DNA of 64,000 nucleotides, taken from the NCBI RefSeq assembly GCF_945859705.1, contig NC_079134.1, positions 119,722,620 to 119,786,619 of the forward strand, given 5' to 3'. Each line of letters opens with the position of its first letter. Position 1 is the first letter of the stretch. The notes beneath the pieces were generated by a model. It worked only from the letters and a program-made list of their open reading frames with translations. It was not told the DNA's origin and made no database searches. Below, piece by piece: positions 43,889 to 56,104 of this stretch. The position numbers and the translations under genes are program-made. Source of the DNA: Episyrphus balteatus (lineage: Eukaryota; Arthropoda; Insecta; Diptera; Syrphidae).

Positions 43889-46828
43889 TAGTATATGCAA
43901 TGAATTTATTACTGAAATGAATAATAGATTGATTTTTGTTTATTAAACTGACCTCCCTAATGTCCTTTCTTCCTATTAAATTAAATAATTCACAATAAAT
44001 TAAGAAACTACACATAAAAACATTGATACCAATGCATTAATATAAATAATTTAAATTCTGTCCTTATGATTTAAAAAAAAAAAACTGTCATCAATTGAGT
44101 GTTGTTGACAAGTTCAAAAACACTCACTGAAACTATGTTTTCGATTTCCAGCAATATTTAGACTTCCGGAAAATCCTGATGGAAAGTGAAAATACAATAG
44201 AATGAATTTAAGGAATTTCAAAATGAACTGTTAAGTGATAGAAATATGTACGAGGAAACTCCAGTAAGAAATATCTACTATAAATATACATACATACATG
44301 TATATGATACAGTAAAATCATGTTATTTGAAATATTTTACTGAAATTTGTATCATAGTTTTATATTTGTCGCTATGTAAAAGTTTTTAACTTAATGTTTT
44401 ACAAGTGATTCTATAAGGCTGTGTTATTTTGCCTTTATAGAAAGTTCACCTTTAATTAAATAAATATTCTTCTTTAAAATATAGGTACCCTAGTTAAAGA
44501 TAAATTAGAAAGATTTCAGGGACTAATGCTACCTAAAACACATTTGAAATTTAAATTTTATAAAAATTAAAGCCAATATGAGAGCACATTCCCAAATGTT
44601 CTTCTTCTTCTATTCCCCCTTCCAGAGGAATCTTCAACGAGAATGAATTTATGAAGACATCCTTAACCTAAAAGAAAATTCTTCACTTTAAAGTTTTACA
44701 AAGAACACAAAATCCTGTTCCCGGAATCATATCTAATCCAGTCTAAATGTTGGTCAACCTATCGATGATGATTCATCCTTTTTTAAAAGAGGTTATCAAC
44801 TCTCTACATTGAAAAGGAATCCTTTTGTTTTGTATTGTAGCCATTGTTGTGGTTAGATTTTACCTTCAGAAACTCTGATTATATTTACTTCTTTCACAGA
44901 TGTGGTTTTAGATGCCAGAATGCTTTGACAAAAACATTGCAACATTTTACAATCGCTTTGTAGAATACCTGGACAGTTTGAAAAAATTTTAACCAAAAAA
45001 TTCTATTTTGAGATCAGACATAAATGGATAAAGAAGTCCAACAGAGACACTTTAATGTTTGAAATCATATCAATTTCGTGCAAAAACGATTGATTTATTG
45101 ATTGATGTTGATATTTGTTTCAGTTCCCAAATTGTGCAAAACTCGACCTCTTCATTTAAGATGATTTAATTTCAAGAAAACCCTCAAAAATCAATCAACA
45201 AGAAATACTCGATAGTCACTTTATAGTCCTTTTCCTTCAGCTTTCCTTTCGAAATGCGAAAGGTTTGCTTCTTGTTCTTGAAGGACGGTGCAATTAAGGA
45301 AGACCGAATACGCAAGGGAAAGGGAAACGCAACGAGCTTGGCGTGGAAAACTGTTGGCAGATGGGTAGAAATAGAGCTGACTAAAGAAGCTTATTCGTTG
45401 GGGCCCAAAATCCGCAATGGATTGTAGCAAAGCCTGTCTAAGATACGTAAGTAAAATATATTAAATCAAATTGTAAAAACCATTATATTTGATTGAATCA
45501 ACTTTTTGTTATTTTGTTACCTACCTAAAGTTTAGAAATAAATCAAATCTTTTTTTTTTTAATTTATCATTTTTCATAATTCTAAGCTCAAAATTCATAT
45601 CTCTTAAAAAAAATCCTAAGCAGCTATATCCTAATGAAAGAATAAGTACAAGCAAACTTGTCATTCATTTCATTCCATTTGAATTTTTTCAGACACAAAG
45701 TAGAAAAAAAAGTGTTTATTTTATGCCAATTTGATTTATTGATTTGCTCACAATAACCACCCCCACCTTTCAAATGGCCAGGTTATAAGAACAACAAATG
45801 TAATTGAGAAATTCTTAGAAAATACAAAAAAAAAAACAAAAAAATATACCCATTTCAACTCAGTTTACGTTATCTCCTTCGATTAGTTCTAGCTCGATGG
45901 ATGGATTGAAGATTAGAGACAGGTTGCCTAGGTTTACAAACCATTCAATATACGACGTAATTCATACATATATACAATATATGTACCAACATACTTTACT
46001 TTGGAATTCTACTAAGCCATACTGCACAGGAGAAAACTTTGTAGTCATACCAGAGTAAAGTGCAAAAAAAGAGATAATGAATTCCCTATTAAGTTTAAAT
46101 TAAATGTTCAGGCGTTAAGACTTTAAAAAATCTTTTTTTACTGCAAATGAAAATTTTCAAATTTAAGTGGTTAACAAAATATTTAAGAGATTACAGAAAA
46201 AGGTTTGTTTATTTATTTACTTGTTTGTATCCCTTCGAAAATAATTTTTTCCTTGAAAAGCCCAAGGCCATTGGACTTTCGCATAAACCCTGATAAAGAA
46301 TTTTAAATAAATGGTCTCATTAGGAATGTAGGTTTGCTGAATGCTTTATTGGCTTTTTCAACAACTCTCAACTATAAAACAGATTTTTGAAAACTTTTTC
46401 AAAATCTTAATAAATTATTTCATCTATTATATAATAATAGATAAAAACTTTTAAAAGTTAAACTATCTTTTCAAATGATTGCAAAAAAAAAAAAAATTCG
46501 AATGTAGATTATTCATATAGAATATAGTCATCGTAAACTAATTGGGATATCAAGTTTAATTGATGCCAATAACACTCTAACAAAAATGATTGTGCTGGTT
46601 CATGGATAAGGTTTGTTTACTTAAGACTTTATATATTCATGATGCTTACAAGGACACACAGAGATGCCTTGCTTTCTTATTGAAATCATGAAGAGTTTTC
46701 AAGAGTTCACTTTTAGTTATGAGTTTCTTGTAAAAGTGGGTATTTACCCTCAATTCTTATTTCTTTGTCAAATTGAATTTGTATACTTCCTGCAAACATC
46801 AGAATTCCGGCACACCACAAAAATACTC
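43889..46828. other. Unassigned stretch
   Basis: AT-rich with no TIRs or retroelement motifs found. 45215-45430 is locally less AT-rich and keeps a 69-codon minus-strand and a similar plus-strand frame open (plus: MRKVCFLFLKDGAIKEDRIR start near 45254). I cannot match either, and no splice borders support an exon. Confidence 0.35.
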
Positions 46829-47566
46829 TTAGGCCCATTTGCTCATACTAGTCATAAATTCTAATCTTAGCTAGGTCGAACATAGTTCTTTAGTTCTACT
46901 TAGTTTATTCTACGTTTCTAAAAAATATTTAGGTTGATCCTAGCAATGATATACTTTCATGATATAAATAGCTGAGAACTTCAAATTTAATTGTCACATC
47001 GAAATAAATGTCAATTAATTAAATCAGTTTTTGAGCAATTTAGCAGTTAGAATACATTTTTTTTTTTATATTTTAACATTTGTGGAATTTTATTGCAAGA
47101 AAAACGCCTAAAATAGAGAAAGTGACCAAAAATATGTGATAAATCTGATTCTAAAAAATGTGTTCATGTGAATGTATTTGATCTGTAAATGTGTTTGTGC
47201 GTCAAAATATGTTTTGAAAATATGAAAAAAAAATGATGAACAGTGGTTAAAAATTTTGTGCGGGAAATTAAACCATTTTCTGATGATAAGGGGGTATGAA
47301 AATAAGTTAATTATTATTAGACAAATAAATTGCTCTTTATTTTGCAACCAAGATCATTTTTTAAGGAATATTACTTCTTTTTTTCTTAATTAATAATGCT
47401 TAAAAGTAACATAAAATCCTTAAGTTCTACTATTTCTTCCCCCTAAGTTATGTTAAACTTAGAGGAATTTATGACACAATTTGAAGTTCTTGCAAGCCGC
47501 TATGAAGAACTTAAGGGTTTATGTTTTACATAAATATTTAAGACTCGTTTCAGCAAATGGGCCTTA
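46829..47566. mobile_element. 732-bp PIF/Harbinger-like element, TTA TSD
   Basis: The element is 46832-47563 between TTA copies (46829-46831, 47564-47566). Ends are GGCCCATTTGCTCATACTAG and, complemented, GGCCCATTTGCTGAAACGAG; both continue with TC(A/T)TAAAT. TTCTACT / TTAAGTTC words recur near both ends. No transposase frame; the 79-codon minus frame 47108-47347 is unsupported. Confidence 0.75.
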
Positions 47567-50248
47567 ATCGTTATTCAATAGCGTTATCGATTTATTTATT
47601 ATTCCTGCATGTTGAACTTAAATCCAATCCTTTAAGAGGGTTAGTTTGCCGTATCGTTAATAATATGAAGTAAGCAATCAATTCTTTGAAAAATAAACAA
47701 TTTAATTTTTTTTGAGTAAATGTTTTTTTTTTTCTTTATTAAGTTAGTAAATATGAGTATTTTTACTCCTAGAAGTGTAGTGAAATGATAATAAATTGCT
47801 TCACCCAACTTTATGTTTAAGAAATCAGGTGCATTTCAACTAACTGAGTTCATCTAAAATGATTTTCTAAAAGTTCTATTCTAAGATTCAAATAACAATT
47901 TTAAGTTATGTAAATAAAAATATTTGTTTATGCTGTTCAATTAAGCAAATGAAATTTTCAAAGAACTCATTAGTTTACGAACTAAAAATGTTTGAATCTC
48001 TGCAGTGTTATAATTTTGGGGATGCATTCTGCATTGCATTGCAACTTGGTTCAGTCGAATTCATTAGTTTTGTGCAGATTTATTATTCCACATAATTATA
48101 AAATCAAACATAAACAAGTGGAAACATAAGTCCTTTACTAAATGCAGCCTTCCCAAATGCAAATTAGAAACAACATTGTGGTTAAATTGTAAATTATGTT
48201 TGGATAAATCATACTGGAAGGATACTGTTGTTATTCATTTGCCTATATCTATCTTAAATTCATTCGCTTCAAGATACCAGTTTTATTCATAAGATTTTAT
48301 CTGAAACTTTTCAATTAATTTTAATATGAACAAAAAAAAGTACGTATACGTCACAGTGAATTTTAAAAATTAACTAAAGAGAGATTCAAAATTTCGAAAA
48401 AATAAAGTTATGAATTTTTGCAATGTGTATTCCTGACTAAATTGTTCCTGCTATAAAGAATATCGGAAGTCAAATTAATTATACTTAAAAATTTGTGGAA
48501 CTTAATAAATTTCTATAAAAATGGCAAAATTTTTCTATTCATACAAATATTTTCTTTATTAATAATGAATGTTTTCAAGGAATAACAATTCCCATTTTCA
48601 GAGTACGAAAAAATAAAACAATCTCCTTGGAGAAAATTCTTATACCTACAGCTGAAATGATAAGAAACTGCTTTTTAAAATTATTAAGATTCAAAATTTG
48701 ACGCACATAGTCTAGCTTAATATAAAATTCCTAGTCAGCGGATCAAAAAAATTTATTAAAATGTATTAAGCGAATGAAAGCTAGCATAAAGTTTTTAGAA
48801 AAATCCATGAAATCACAAATCCTGTGCCCCATTTCTGTGTCCAAAAACCATGGATAAAATTGCGTAATTATGCCAAACGTTAAACTCGTGTGAAGGGGTC
48901 TTTATAGCAATTATCTCTTAACTAAAACAATAGCAAGGATAAAAAAAATAGAAACAATATAAAACTGTGTGTGGTTATTTCACTGCACACTCGTTTTAAA
49001 TAAAATCCCATTTCTGAAGTTATGCGCATAAAAATATGTCACGAAAAAACCCTCTACGTAAAAAAAAAGTTGGATTTAGCAATGAAGCAATGTATTTTGT
49101 CGAACAAAGAAATGCAAATTTATTTAAACGGCTTTTCATAACTTATCACATTTGCATATGATACGTGTTGAAATTTTTCTGAGAATGTTTCTTTCAGCTA
49201 GATTGTTCATTATAATAAAATAGAAAAAAAAAAAACAATGCATTTAATACGGGCAGATAGAAAAAATAAAGATATAAAGACACATATGTACATATGTATA
49301 TGAATATTATTTAAACTTTTACAAAAGGCTCTTTGGAATAAGTTCATTTTTTGCAGCCTATATATCAAATGAGAGCCACAATATAATTAAATTTTAAAAG
49401 TTTTTCAACACTATTTTTTATCTCTTTCAGGTTGGAAAGTGAACAATTAAACTCATGGACATTAAATCAAAAGCAAAAACAGGAATAAAATTTTATGATT
49501 TACGGGTGTTAAGTGACTCTACATCTATACTCTATATTTTTAACAAGAGCTTGAATGGATTTGTTTCAAAATTGATTTCACAAAAAAAAAAAAAACAAAT
49601 TAAATTGATTCGATTTAGTTTAAAGTTAACTAAAAAGCATTTTAATTTTGATTCAATTTATTTATATTAAATTAAATTTAATTTTTTTAAAAAAGATCTT
49701 AAGTCCAATATCCGGGAAACTATTATTATCGCCAAAATACTATTAAGTGCCCTTTGGACAGATAATTTAAGAAAAATGGAAATTTTTAACAATATATTTT
49801 CATATATTTTATTTGACATAGAATGCTTATAATTTAATCTATTGTAAAATAACATTTGCACCGATGTTTTAAATGATATTTCTATATTTATTAAAGTTTA
49901 AACACAAAGTGTTTGTAAAATCATATAATTAAGCTCTCTGATATTCCTATTTGAAACTATAGGAACAACGTAAGTCTCCTATGAAGTTAAATCACAGAAA
50001 AATTAATTTCAGTTAAATATTCTCAATAGCTTATTACCAAAAATCAGCTTTAAAACTTTAAATACCACTGCGTTACCAAAATAAACCACAATGTTACCGT
50101 GATTTGTAAGCAATTCGATCCAAATTTGTGTTTCAACCTTGTAAATGAAAATAATGTTAATTTTATAACTCAATATAGTTTTTCTACTAATTTGTACTTT
50201 TTCTTCAAGAAAAATGAAATTCAACAAAAGGGACATTTTTTTAGGCAC
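47567..50248. other. Unassigned AT-rich stretch
   Basis: No gene, TIR pair or array recognised. Frames 49455-49670 (plus), 49667-49861 and 50009-50248 (minus) are AT-rich chance frames. Confidence 0.4.
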
Positions 50249-50390
50249 TTAGGGCCAATTTATTCACTCTCCATTATATTTAAAGGCTCCATTAAAAATT
50301 ATAAAACTGTCAAATCGCATACACATTTTAAAATTTCCCTTTTTTAATGGAGACTTTAAATTTAATGGAGTGTGAATAAATTGGGCCTTA
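50249..50390. mobile_element. 136-bp PIF/Harbinger-like MITE, TTA TSD
   Basis: The element is 50252-50387, with TTA at 50249-50251 and 50388-50390. Ends are GGGCCAATTTATTCACTCTC and, complemented, GGCCCAATTTATTCACACTC. The right-hand TTA is shared with the next element, so two members of the family stand end to end. Confidence 0.8.
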
Positions 50391-51847
50391 GGGCCAATTT
50401 ATTGAGCCTCCATTAAATTTTTAAATTTGTCGTGTTAGTTAAAAGCTTTGTTAATCTATTGACGTCTTTAAGTTTCCATCATTAAAAAATCATTTAATTC
50501 ACTCTGCTTTAGTTAAAGTCTTTACTTTTAATGGAAACTTTAAATTTAAAACTCCATTAAAAATATCCCAAGGATTTTTTTATTTTTTGAAAAATTAAAC
50601 TGTCAAAAGCTACATTTTTGTCAAATAAAATATATTTAAATTTTAAGATTTGAAAGATAAACAATATAAAAACTCAAAAATGATGGCCCTTAAGTATTTT
50701 GCAGCTAAAACGCCAGGCAAAAACCCACAGACGGTGTTACGATATACAATATCACGAATAGAACTTATGACAAGGCTGAGCATAAATTGAAAATATGTAT
50801 GTATTTTGCAGCACGACAACCGTGTTTTTTGGAGGTGAAGCAGTTGATATAGTATATCGTCGGTGAAACCAGAAAAGTGTGTAACTCCAAATTTTCTAAA
50901 AAAATAAATGCCATCTGTTAGACAAACCTGATATCTACCGTTTCTTAAACTGAGAATCCTCTTAAAGTTCATAGTTTTTATTTTATTAGCAAATTAGAAA
51001 ATGAAAACTCATACAAATGCCTTCAAAACAATTTTGTTTTTTTGCCCTCCTATAAAATTTGCAAAAATGGAGTTACACACTTTTCTGGTTTCACTGACGA
51101 TATGTGACAATTGCCCACGTACATGTTAACGAAAATTCACTAATTATAATAAGTGAATTTTCGTTTGTTTAACCCGCATACCTTCCCTTAATATAGCCTC
51201 GACTCGCAGTTATTTAAAATAATATTACCTTTATGGCATTATTTTGAATATAAACTAATTCTTAGTTAGCAACGGCTCGCATGATAATACCAATATAATC
51301 GGCAATAGATTCGCATATTTTCAAGTGCATAGAAGCATAAATTCATGAAGATTTACCCTATTGAACAGCTTTAGCTCCATTAAAATCACATCACAAAATT
51401 TAAAATAAAGTTTTAGAATAATTTGAGGTAGGTACTTTTACCAATAATTACAATTACCAAACGTTGGTCTTATGATATTGATTGAACACTTTTTCACCAT
51501 CTCAATATTTCCATATTTATGCATATTTTATTTATTTTTAATTGTCAATTGACACTGAAACTTTTTTTAATAAAATAATAAATGAAATGACATTTGACGC
51601 TAATGGAGAGTGAATAAATAGAAACCCTGTCTAATACCTCCATTTGCTCTAAAAATCCCTCTTAAAAGGTCGAATTTGGTGTTTTAACTAAAACGACTTT
51701 TAAATTTAATGATCAATTAGTTAATGATGCCAAACTTCAAAAAAGTCCTTAAAAGAGACTGAATTAAACGAATTTGGTTTTTAATTTTAAAATTCCCTTT
51801 TTTAATGGCGATTTAAGTTTAATGGAGAGTCAATAAATTGGGCCTTA
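50388..51847. mobile_element. 1,454-bp PIF/Harbinger-like element, TTA TSD
   Basis: The element is 50391-51844 between TTA at 50388-50390 and 51845-51847. Ends are GGGCCAATTTATTGAGCCTC and, complemented, GGCCCAATTTATTGACTCTC, followed by CATTAAA on both sides. The arms repeat ATTTAATGGAG-like words. A further foldback is nested in the middle (50864-51103), and a hairpin with CGAAAATTCACT / AGTGAATTTTCG arms lies at 51129-51164. A 109-codon minus frame (50643-50972, starting MNFKRILSLRNGRY) overlaps the nested repeat; I find no transposase or Myb-like motif in it, so it is left uncalled. Confidence 0.75.
50864..51103. repeat. Nested 240-bp foldback with ~36-bp TIR
   Basis: 50864-50899 (ATATCGTCGGTGAAACCAGA start) and 51068-51103 are complementary with one mismatch, around a 168-bp loop. 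It is more GC-balanced than its host element. Its termini lack an obvious TSD. Confidence 0.7.
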
Positions 51848-53033
51848 ATACTTAATAGTATTTTGGCCCATTAAACAGATTCTTTTTTTTTTATTTGAAG
51901 CTGCCATTCACCCACAAGTGGTAAGGTTTTTTTAACGAAGAAAAGAAATTGATTATATTGTTTGAAAATCAAGAACAAATATAAGTTCAGTCAAATAAGG
52001 GATCAACCTCGGAATAAATGCTTATAGGTAGCAAAATTAAATTCATAACTTATAAAAACATACGAAATTTTCCTTGTGGGCGTATAAGTCGTTCTTTAGA
52101 TAAGTATTGGCACTAAATGGTCACCACACTAAAATGTAAAATTAATTTCATTCAAAACAAATATTTAAAGTTCATATGATTCCTGTTTCAAATATGTATG
52201 TAGGTAGTTTCTGCCTAGTGTCAGAAATTTTGTGATAAGTTCAAAGAAAAAATATAAACAAAAACACATTGCTTGCTTGCTTGTTATGTGTCTTTACAAC
52301 ACACAATTTAACTCATTCACAAAGTCCTTTGACAAAAAAAAAAAAAAACGTTTGTGTTTTATATCAGTTTCCTGAAAAGCAATCAAAGAATGTTTCTTTC
52401 CTTTCACAACATGAAGAGAAAATTGCACACTGAGATTGGTTAGGTAAAGGGTGCGTATGCGTATACATTTTTTTCTTTTGATAATTAATTTTGAAATGAC
52501 CATGTTTTCATTTTTCAAAGAAACATTATAACCTACATTAAGGTACATTACCTTAGACTTGGAAGTTCTAAAAAGACAGATACATTTTCTAACTTAATGA
52601 GTGAATGGTAGACTTTTTGAGGTTGCCGAAGTTTTATTACAATTATGAACTCGGGAAAATGAAATACTTCAGTTAACCCAGCAATCAAATCTGCCAACTG
52701 CCACAAGAAAGTATTTCGACTGAGTGATAGACAACAATATATAGACAGCAGACACATTATATTACCTACTTTCTAAAAATACTGGGTTCCTCTTCCTTTA
52801 CAATAATACAATTCTATGAATTTCCAATGAAGTGCAAAACAAAGGAAAGTAATTGAATTCTTCTCTAATCGAACATTCAACGTATGTATGTACATTGTAC
52901 CATTGAAAAAGAACGTTTGTCAAAATACTTTTTTCCCTCAGAAATTAAGACTTTTTATACAAAAAATGCAGCCTCGAAGCATAATACCAACTATATATGA
53001 CTGACATTGGCCATCATGAGATTCACTATAATA
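51848..53033. other. Unassigned AT-rich stretch
   Basis: No gene or repeat recognised. Minus-strand frames at 52294-52548 and 52548-52757 have no domain and no splice-bordered structure. Confidence 0.4.
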
Positions 53034-53455
53034 TACACTGAAAATAATAAATTTCGTAAAATTACGAAAATCGTTTCATACACTTCATTTTCGTTGGCCC
53101 AACGAAACTTTCGTTGGCCCAACGAAACTTTCGTTGGCTCAACGAAAATATGTAATTTTTCGTAATATGAAAACCTTCATCACTTAATGAAAACGTTTTA
53201 TACACTTTTTCTCCCATTTTAGAGCCCAAAAATCCATTTTAATGAAAAGATTCATCATTTAACGACAAATTTCATACTCATTTTAAAGAAAAATAATACT
53301 AATTTATGAAAATAAATTATTGGCTTCTGAAAATTCTTCATAGACTAGTGAAATTTTACATCAGCTTATGAAAAAATACATACATACAATACAAAAATAA
53401 ATAATTGCGAAAAAAAAGCACACAGAGCACGCTTTATTTTCGTTTCATGTGTGTA
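53034..53455. repeat. Possible MITE with palindromic 20-bp tandem repeats
   Basis: 53091-53110, 53111-53130 and 53131-53147 are consecutive copies of TCGTTGGCCCAACGAAACTT (the third partial, with one substitution). Each contains the palindrome TTCGTTGG-C-CCAACGAA. The left border TACACTGAAAATAATAAA resembles other CACTGA-type TA elements in the window; the right border, GTGTGTA near 53455, is weakly complementary. The array is certain, the element boundaries are not. Confidence 0.55.
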
Positions 53456-53678
53456 TTACTGGTATTCGAAGTCACATCTCACATGTCACATCTCACAGAT
53501 AATATTCAACCCCGAAAGTGCGAAGACGCGGAATAAATAAAAAAATATTGTGTGCTGAAAAAGTTTAAACTTAAGTACCTAGTAAAGGTAAGATATATAA
53601 TTATTTTCAATAATTATTCTAATTGTAAACTGATTTATGTTTCATCTTTTCAAAAGGAACAAAAGGTGTATATCGACG

Positions 53679-53706
53679 CACAGTGGTTCCCTCATGGAAA
53701 AAACCC
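53679..53706 (+). promoter_or_regulatory. Left Transib end: 12-spacer RSS-like signal
   Basis: Heptamer CACAGTG (53679-53685), 12-bp spacer GTTCCCTCATGG, then AAAAAACCC (53698-53706), which matches 7 of 9 bases of the RSS nonamer ACAAAAACC. Confidence 0.75.
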
Positions 53707-55353
53707 AAAAAAGTGAAACAATTTTCTCAATTTTTTTGATTTGGTTTTTCGATTAACAATATATTTAAATACAGAATGCAATCAATTTTAATTTTTTGCA
53801 TAGCTCTGGTCCCGAGTATACTTAGCTCAAACTAGATTCTTTAAGATTTTCGAAATTTCGTTCTTTTTTTCTGCAACTTTTGACGATTTTTTTTTAAAGA
53901 ATAGAGCTTTTTTTTAAAAAAAAAAAGTATGTAGTGTTGTTAATGGTATATTTGTCCTTAAGTCTACATTTACCGTTTGTTGAATTTGCTTTTGAATCAG
54001 AAAAACCAGAATATTATATAAAGACACCTCTAGAGCGAGTAGTTTTTACTCTTTGTCAGCCTATAAAAAAAAAGCTCCACGATGCTCCACGTTCATTTTA
54101 GTATTAATTTAAAGCTTATGATATATACTATTTATGGTGTTAAAACAAATGACCCATTTTGACCCATTCTCCCGTAAGAGCTTCTTGAGTGTAGCAATGC
54201 GTGTCACTCAAACAGCACTTGAAATCGGTATTATCGTTTCTAATTTAACGGCTTTTTTGATAAAATAAATTTTTTTATATTATAAGAGGTCTATGTAGTC
54301 ATCACTGATAAGCCAAAAAATAAAGAAAAATCAAAAATTTTCCAAAAAAGGAAAAATATCCAAAAACGATATGAATTTTTTTTTTCAAAATTTAACTTTT
54401 TTTGAAAAATTGTAATTTTCTTTGGTTTATCTAAAATTTAAACGGTGTTTAATAATAAAATGTTCAAATAAACTCAAAAGAATTTGATTTTGCTCATAAT
54501 CACCCATAGTTATAAAACAGCGGCACATTTTCTAAAAACCCATAAAAAGGCCTTTTTTGATAGCTTTTCTAAAATGATCTCAAATGCAAGAAAACATTTT
54601 TTTAACAAATTAAACTTAATTTATTTGTAGAGAATTAAATGAAATTTTCAAATGTATCCTTAAATTCTCTTTAAAAAGATCCGTTGTTGAGATATTGATA
54701 GTCAAAGTCAAAAGTATGGTTTTTGGTGTGATGACTGATATTGCAATCTAAATCGTAAATCGTAGAAGTTTGAAACAAACAGAATCTTAAGGCCAAATAG
54801 TTCTAAAAATAAAAATCATTTTTTCGCTTTTTTTAGAAAACAAAAAAAAAATTGGAAAATTTTGGTATTTGAATAATTCCAAAGATTTAGCTATTTTACC
54901 ATTAGAAATAAAATATTTAGTTTAAAAATAGAGGAATGTAGCTTTCAATGCTTTTTGTTTTGTCATGAAACGATCATTTTTATACTATCTATCGAAAATC
55001 ACTAAAAAAATCACAATTTTTTTTTTGTTCCCTTAATTTTTTGGGCTAGTTTAGTAAGTATAAATTTAAGGTGCTATAATACTTATGAAACTTTTTAATT
55101 TTTTGCTTTCTGAAAAACCTTCTCTGTATTCAGTTTTAATTTGCCTTAAAGTGTAAGAGACATTTACATTTTTAAGAAAAAAAAAGAACAAAAAAAAGGA
55201 AATAAAAAGAATAAATATATTAATCAATACAACTTTTAAGAAAATGAGTAATTTTAAAGCACGACACACAATTTTTTAACCACGATGAGAACTCGTTTCA
55301 TTTAATTTATATACCAAATTTCAATCAAATCAGTCCACCCGTTCGGTTTTTAT

Positions 55354-55392
55354 AGGTTTTTTCCACTTACTCCATAGAAGGGAACCACTGTG
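55354..55392 (-). promoter_or_regulatory. Right Transib end: 23-spacer RSS-like signal
   Basis: Read inward on the minus strand: heptamer CACAGTG (55392-55386), 23-bp spacer (55385-55363) starting GTTCCC and ending GTGG, then AAAAAACCT (55362-55354), matching 6 of 9 bases of the RSS nonamer. Confidence 0.75.
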
Positions 55393-55397
55393 CGACG

Positions 55398-56104
55398 TGT
55401 GTAGTTCAACACTACCCCACCAGAGGCAACATATTTTTCGAACGTATGCTGAAAAAATGGCGAGAGTCAATCGGAATTGATGAACGATGAGTATAAGAAA
55501 GTAAGTAAAATTCGATTATTATTGATTCTAATATTAAAAAAAAAAATATTTTTGTTTCTTAAAATATTCTAAATTTTTGTTTTGTTTCCAATGTACCTTA
55601 TGGGTGGGTACTTAATCCCGACCCAAAAAAACGTTTCTAAAGGTCAAGAAAGGAATTCTTTGAAGAAGATACCTATTTTATTGAAATGTTTCTGTGTATT
55701 TAATTTAATTTTTTTATTCCATGATTAAAAATCCAAAAATTCAAGTTCAAAATAACAAATGTTTTTGTTTTTAATGGTAAAAAATTTTCGCTCCGCTCCA
55801 AATTTTAGGGAAGAAAGCTTAAAATAAATCTTTAAAGCTTATAATCAGAAGAGCTTTCCCAAGATTATCAAATAAGTTATTTGGTATTATTTCTTTAGCT
55901 TGAATATCTCAAAAATTCAACAAAAATGTCTTGAAAAAGATGTTTTTAATCATTGAAGTTTCAAAATACCTACACTCCTGCTAAAATTTAACGCACTATA
56001 ATTTATTTAAAAGTAAAGCCCTATTATTACTTTATGTCACATTATCATGGTTATTTCTTCAAGTGAGACAGGAGTGATCTTAAATTCATTGTATGGAATA
56101 AAAT
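55398..56104. other. Unassigned; leads into the Tc1-like relic
   Basis: AT-rich, no open frame of note. CACTCCTGCTAAAATTTAAC near 55974 may be part of the left flank of the Tc1-like copy, but a TIR match to its right end was not established. Confidence 0.35.

Larger units (their letters stand above)
53674..55397. mobile_element. Transib-type element with CGACG TSD and RSS-like ends
   Basis: The element is 53679-55392 (1,714 bp) between CGACG copies at 53674-53678 and 55393-55397; a 5-bp CGNCG target is the Transib hallmark. Both ends start CACAGTGGTTCCC. The left continues TCATGG and the A-tract AAAAAACCC; the right (complemented) continues TTCTATGGAGTAAGTGG then AAAAAACCT. CACAGTG is the consensus heptamer of V(D)J recombination signals, and Transib transposase is the relative of RAG1. 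Spacers between heptamer and A-tract are 12 and 23 bp. The interior has no recognisable transposase in any frame, so it is non-autonomous or decayed. Part of the interior recurs at 4020-5075. Confidence 0.85.

Noticed and set aside
45215..45430. Less AT-rich patch with frames on both strands, considered as an exon
   Set aside because: No matching splice borders or recognised domain; kept only as a note in the unassigned stretch.
50643..50972. 109-codon minus-strand frame considered as a Harbinger transposase or Myb-like piece
   Set aside because: No DDE or Myb motif found; it overlaps the nested inverted repeat.
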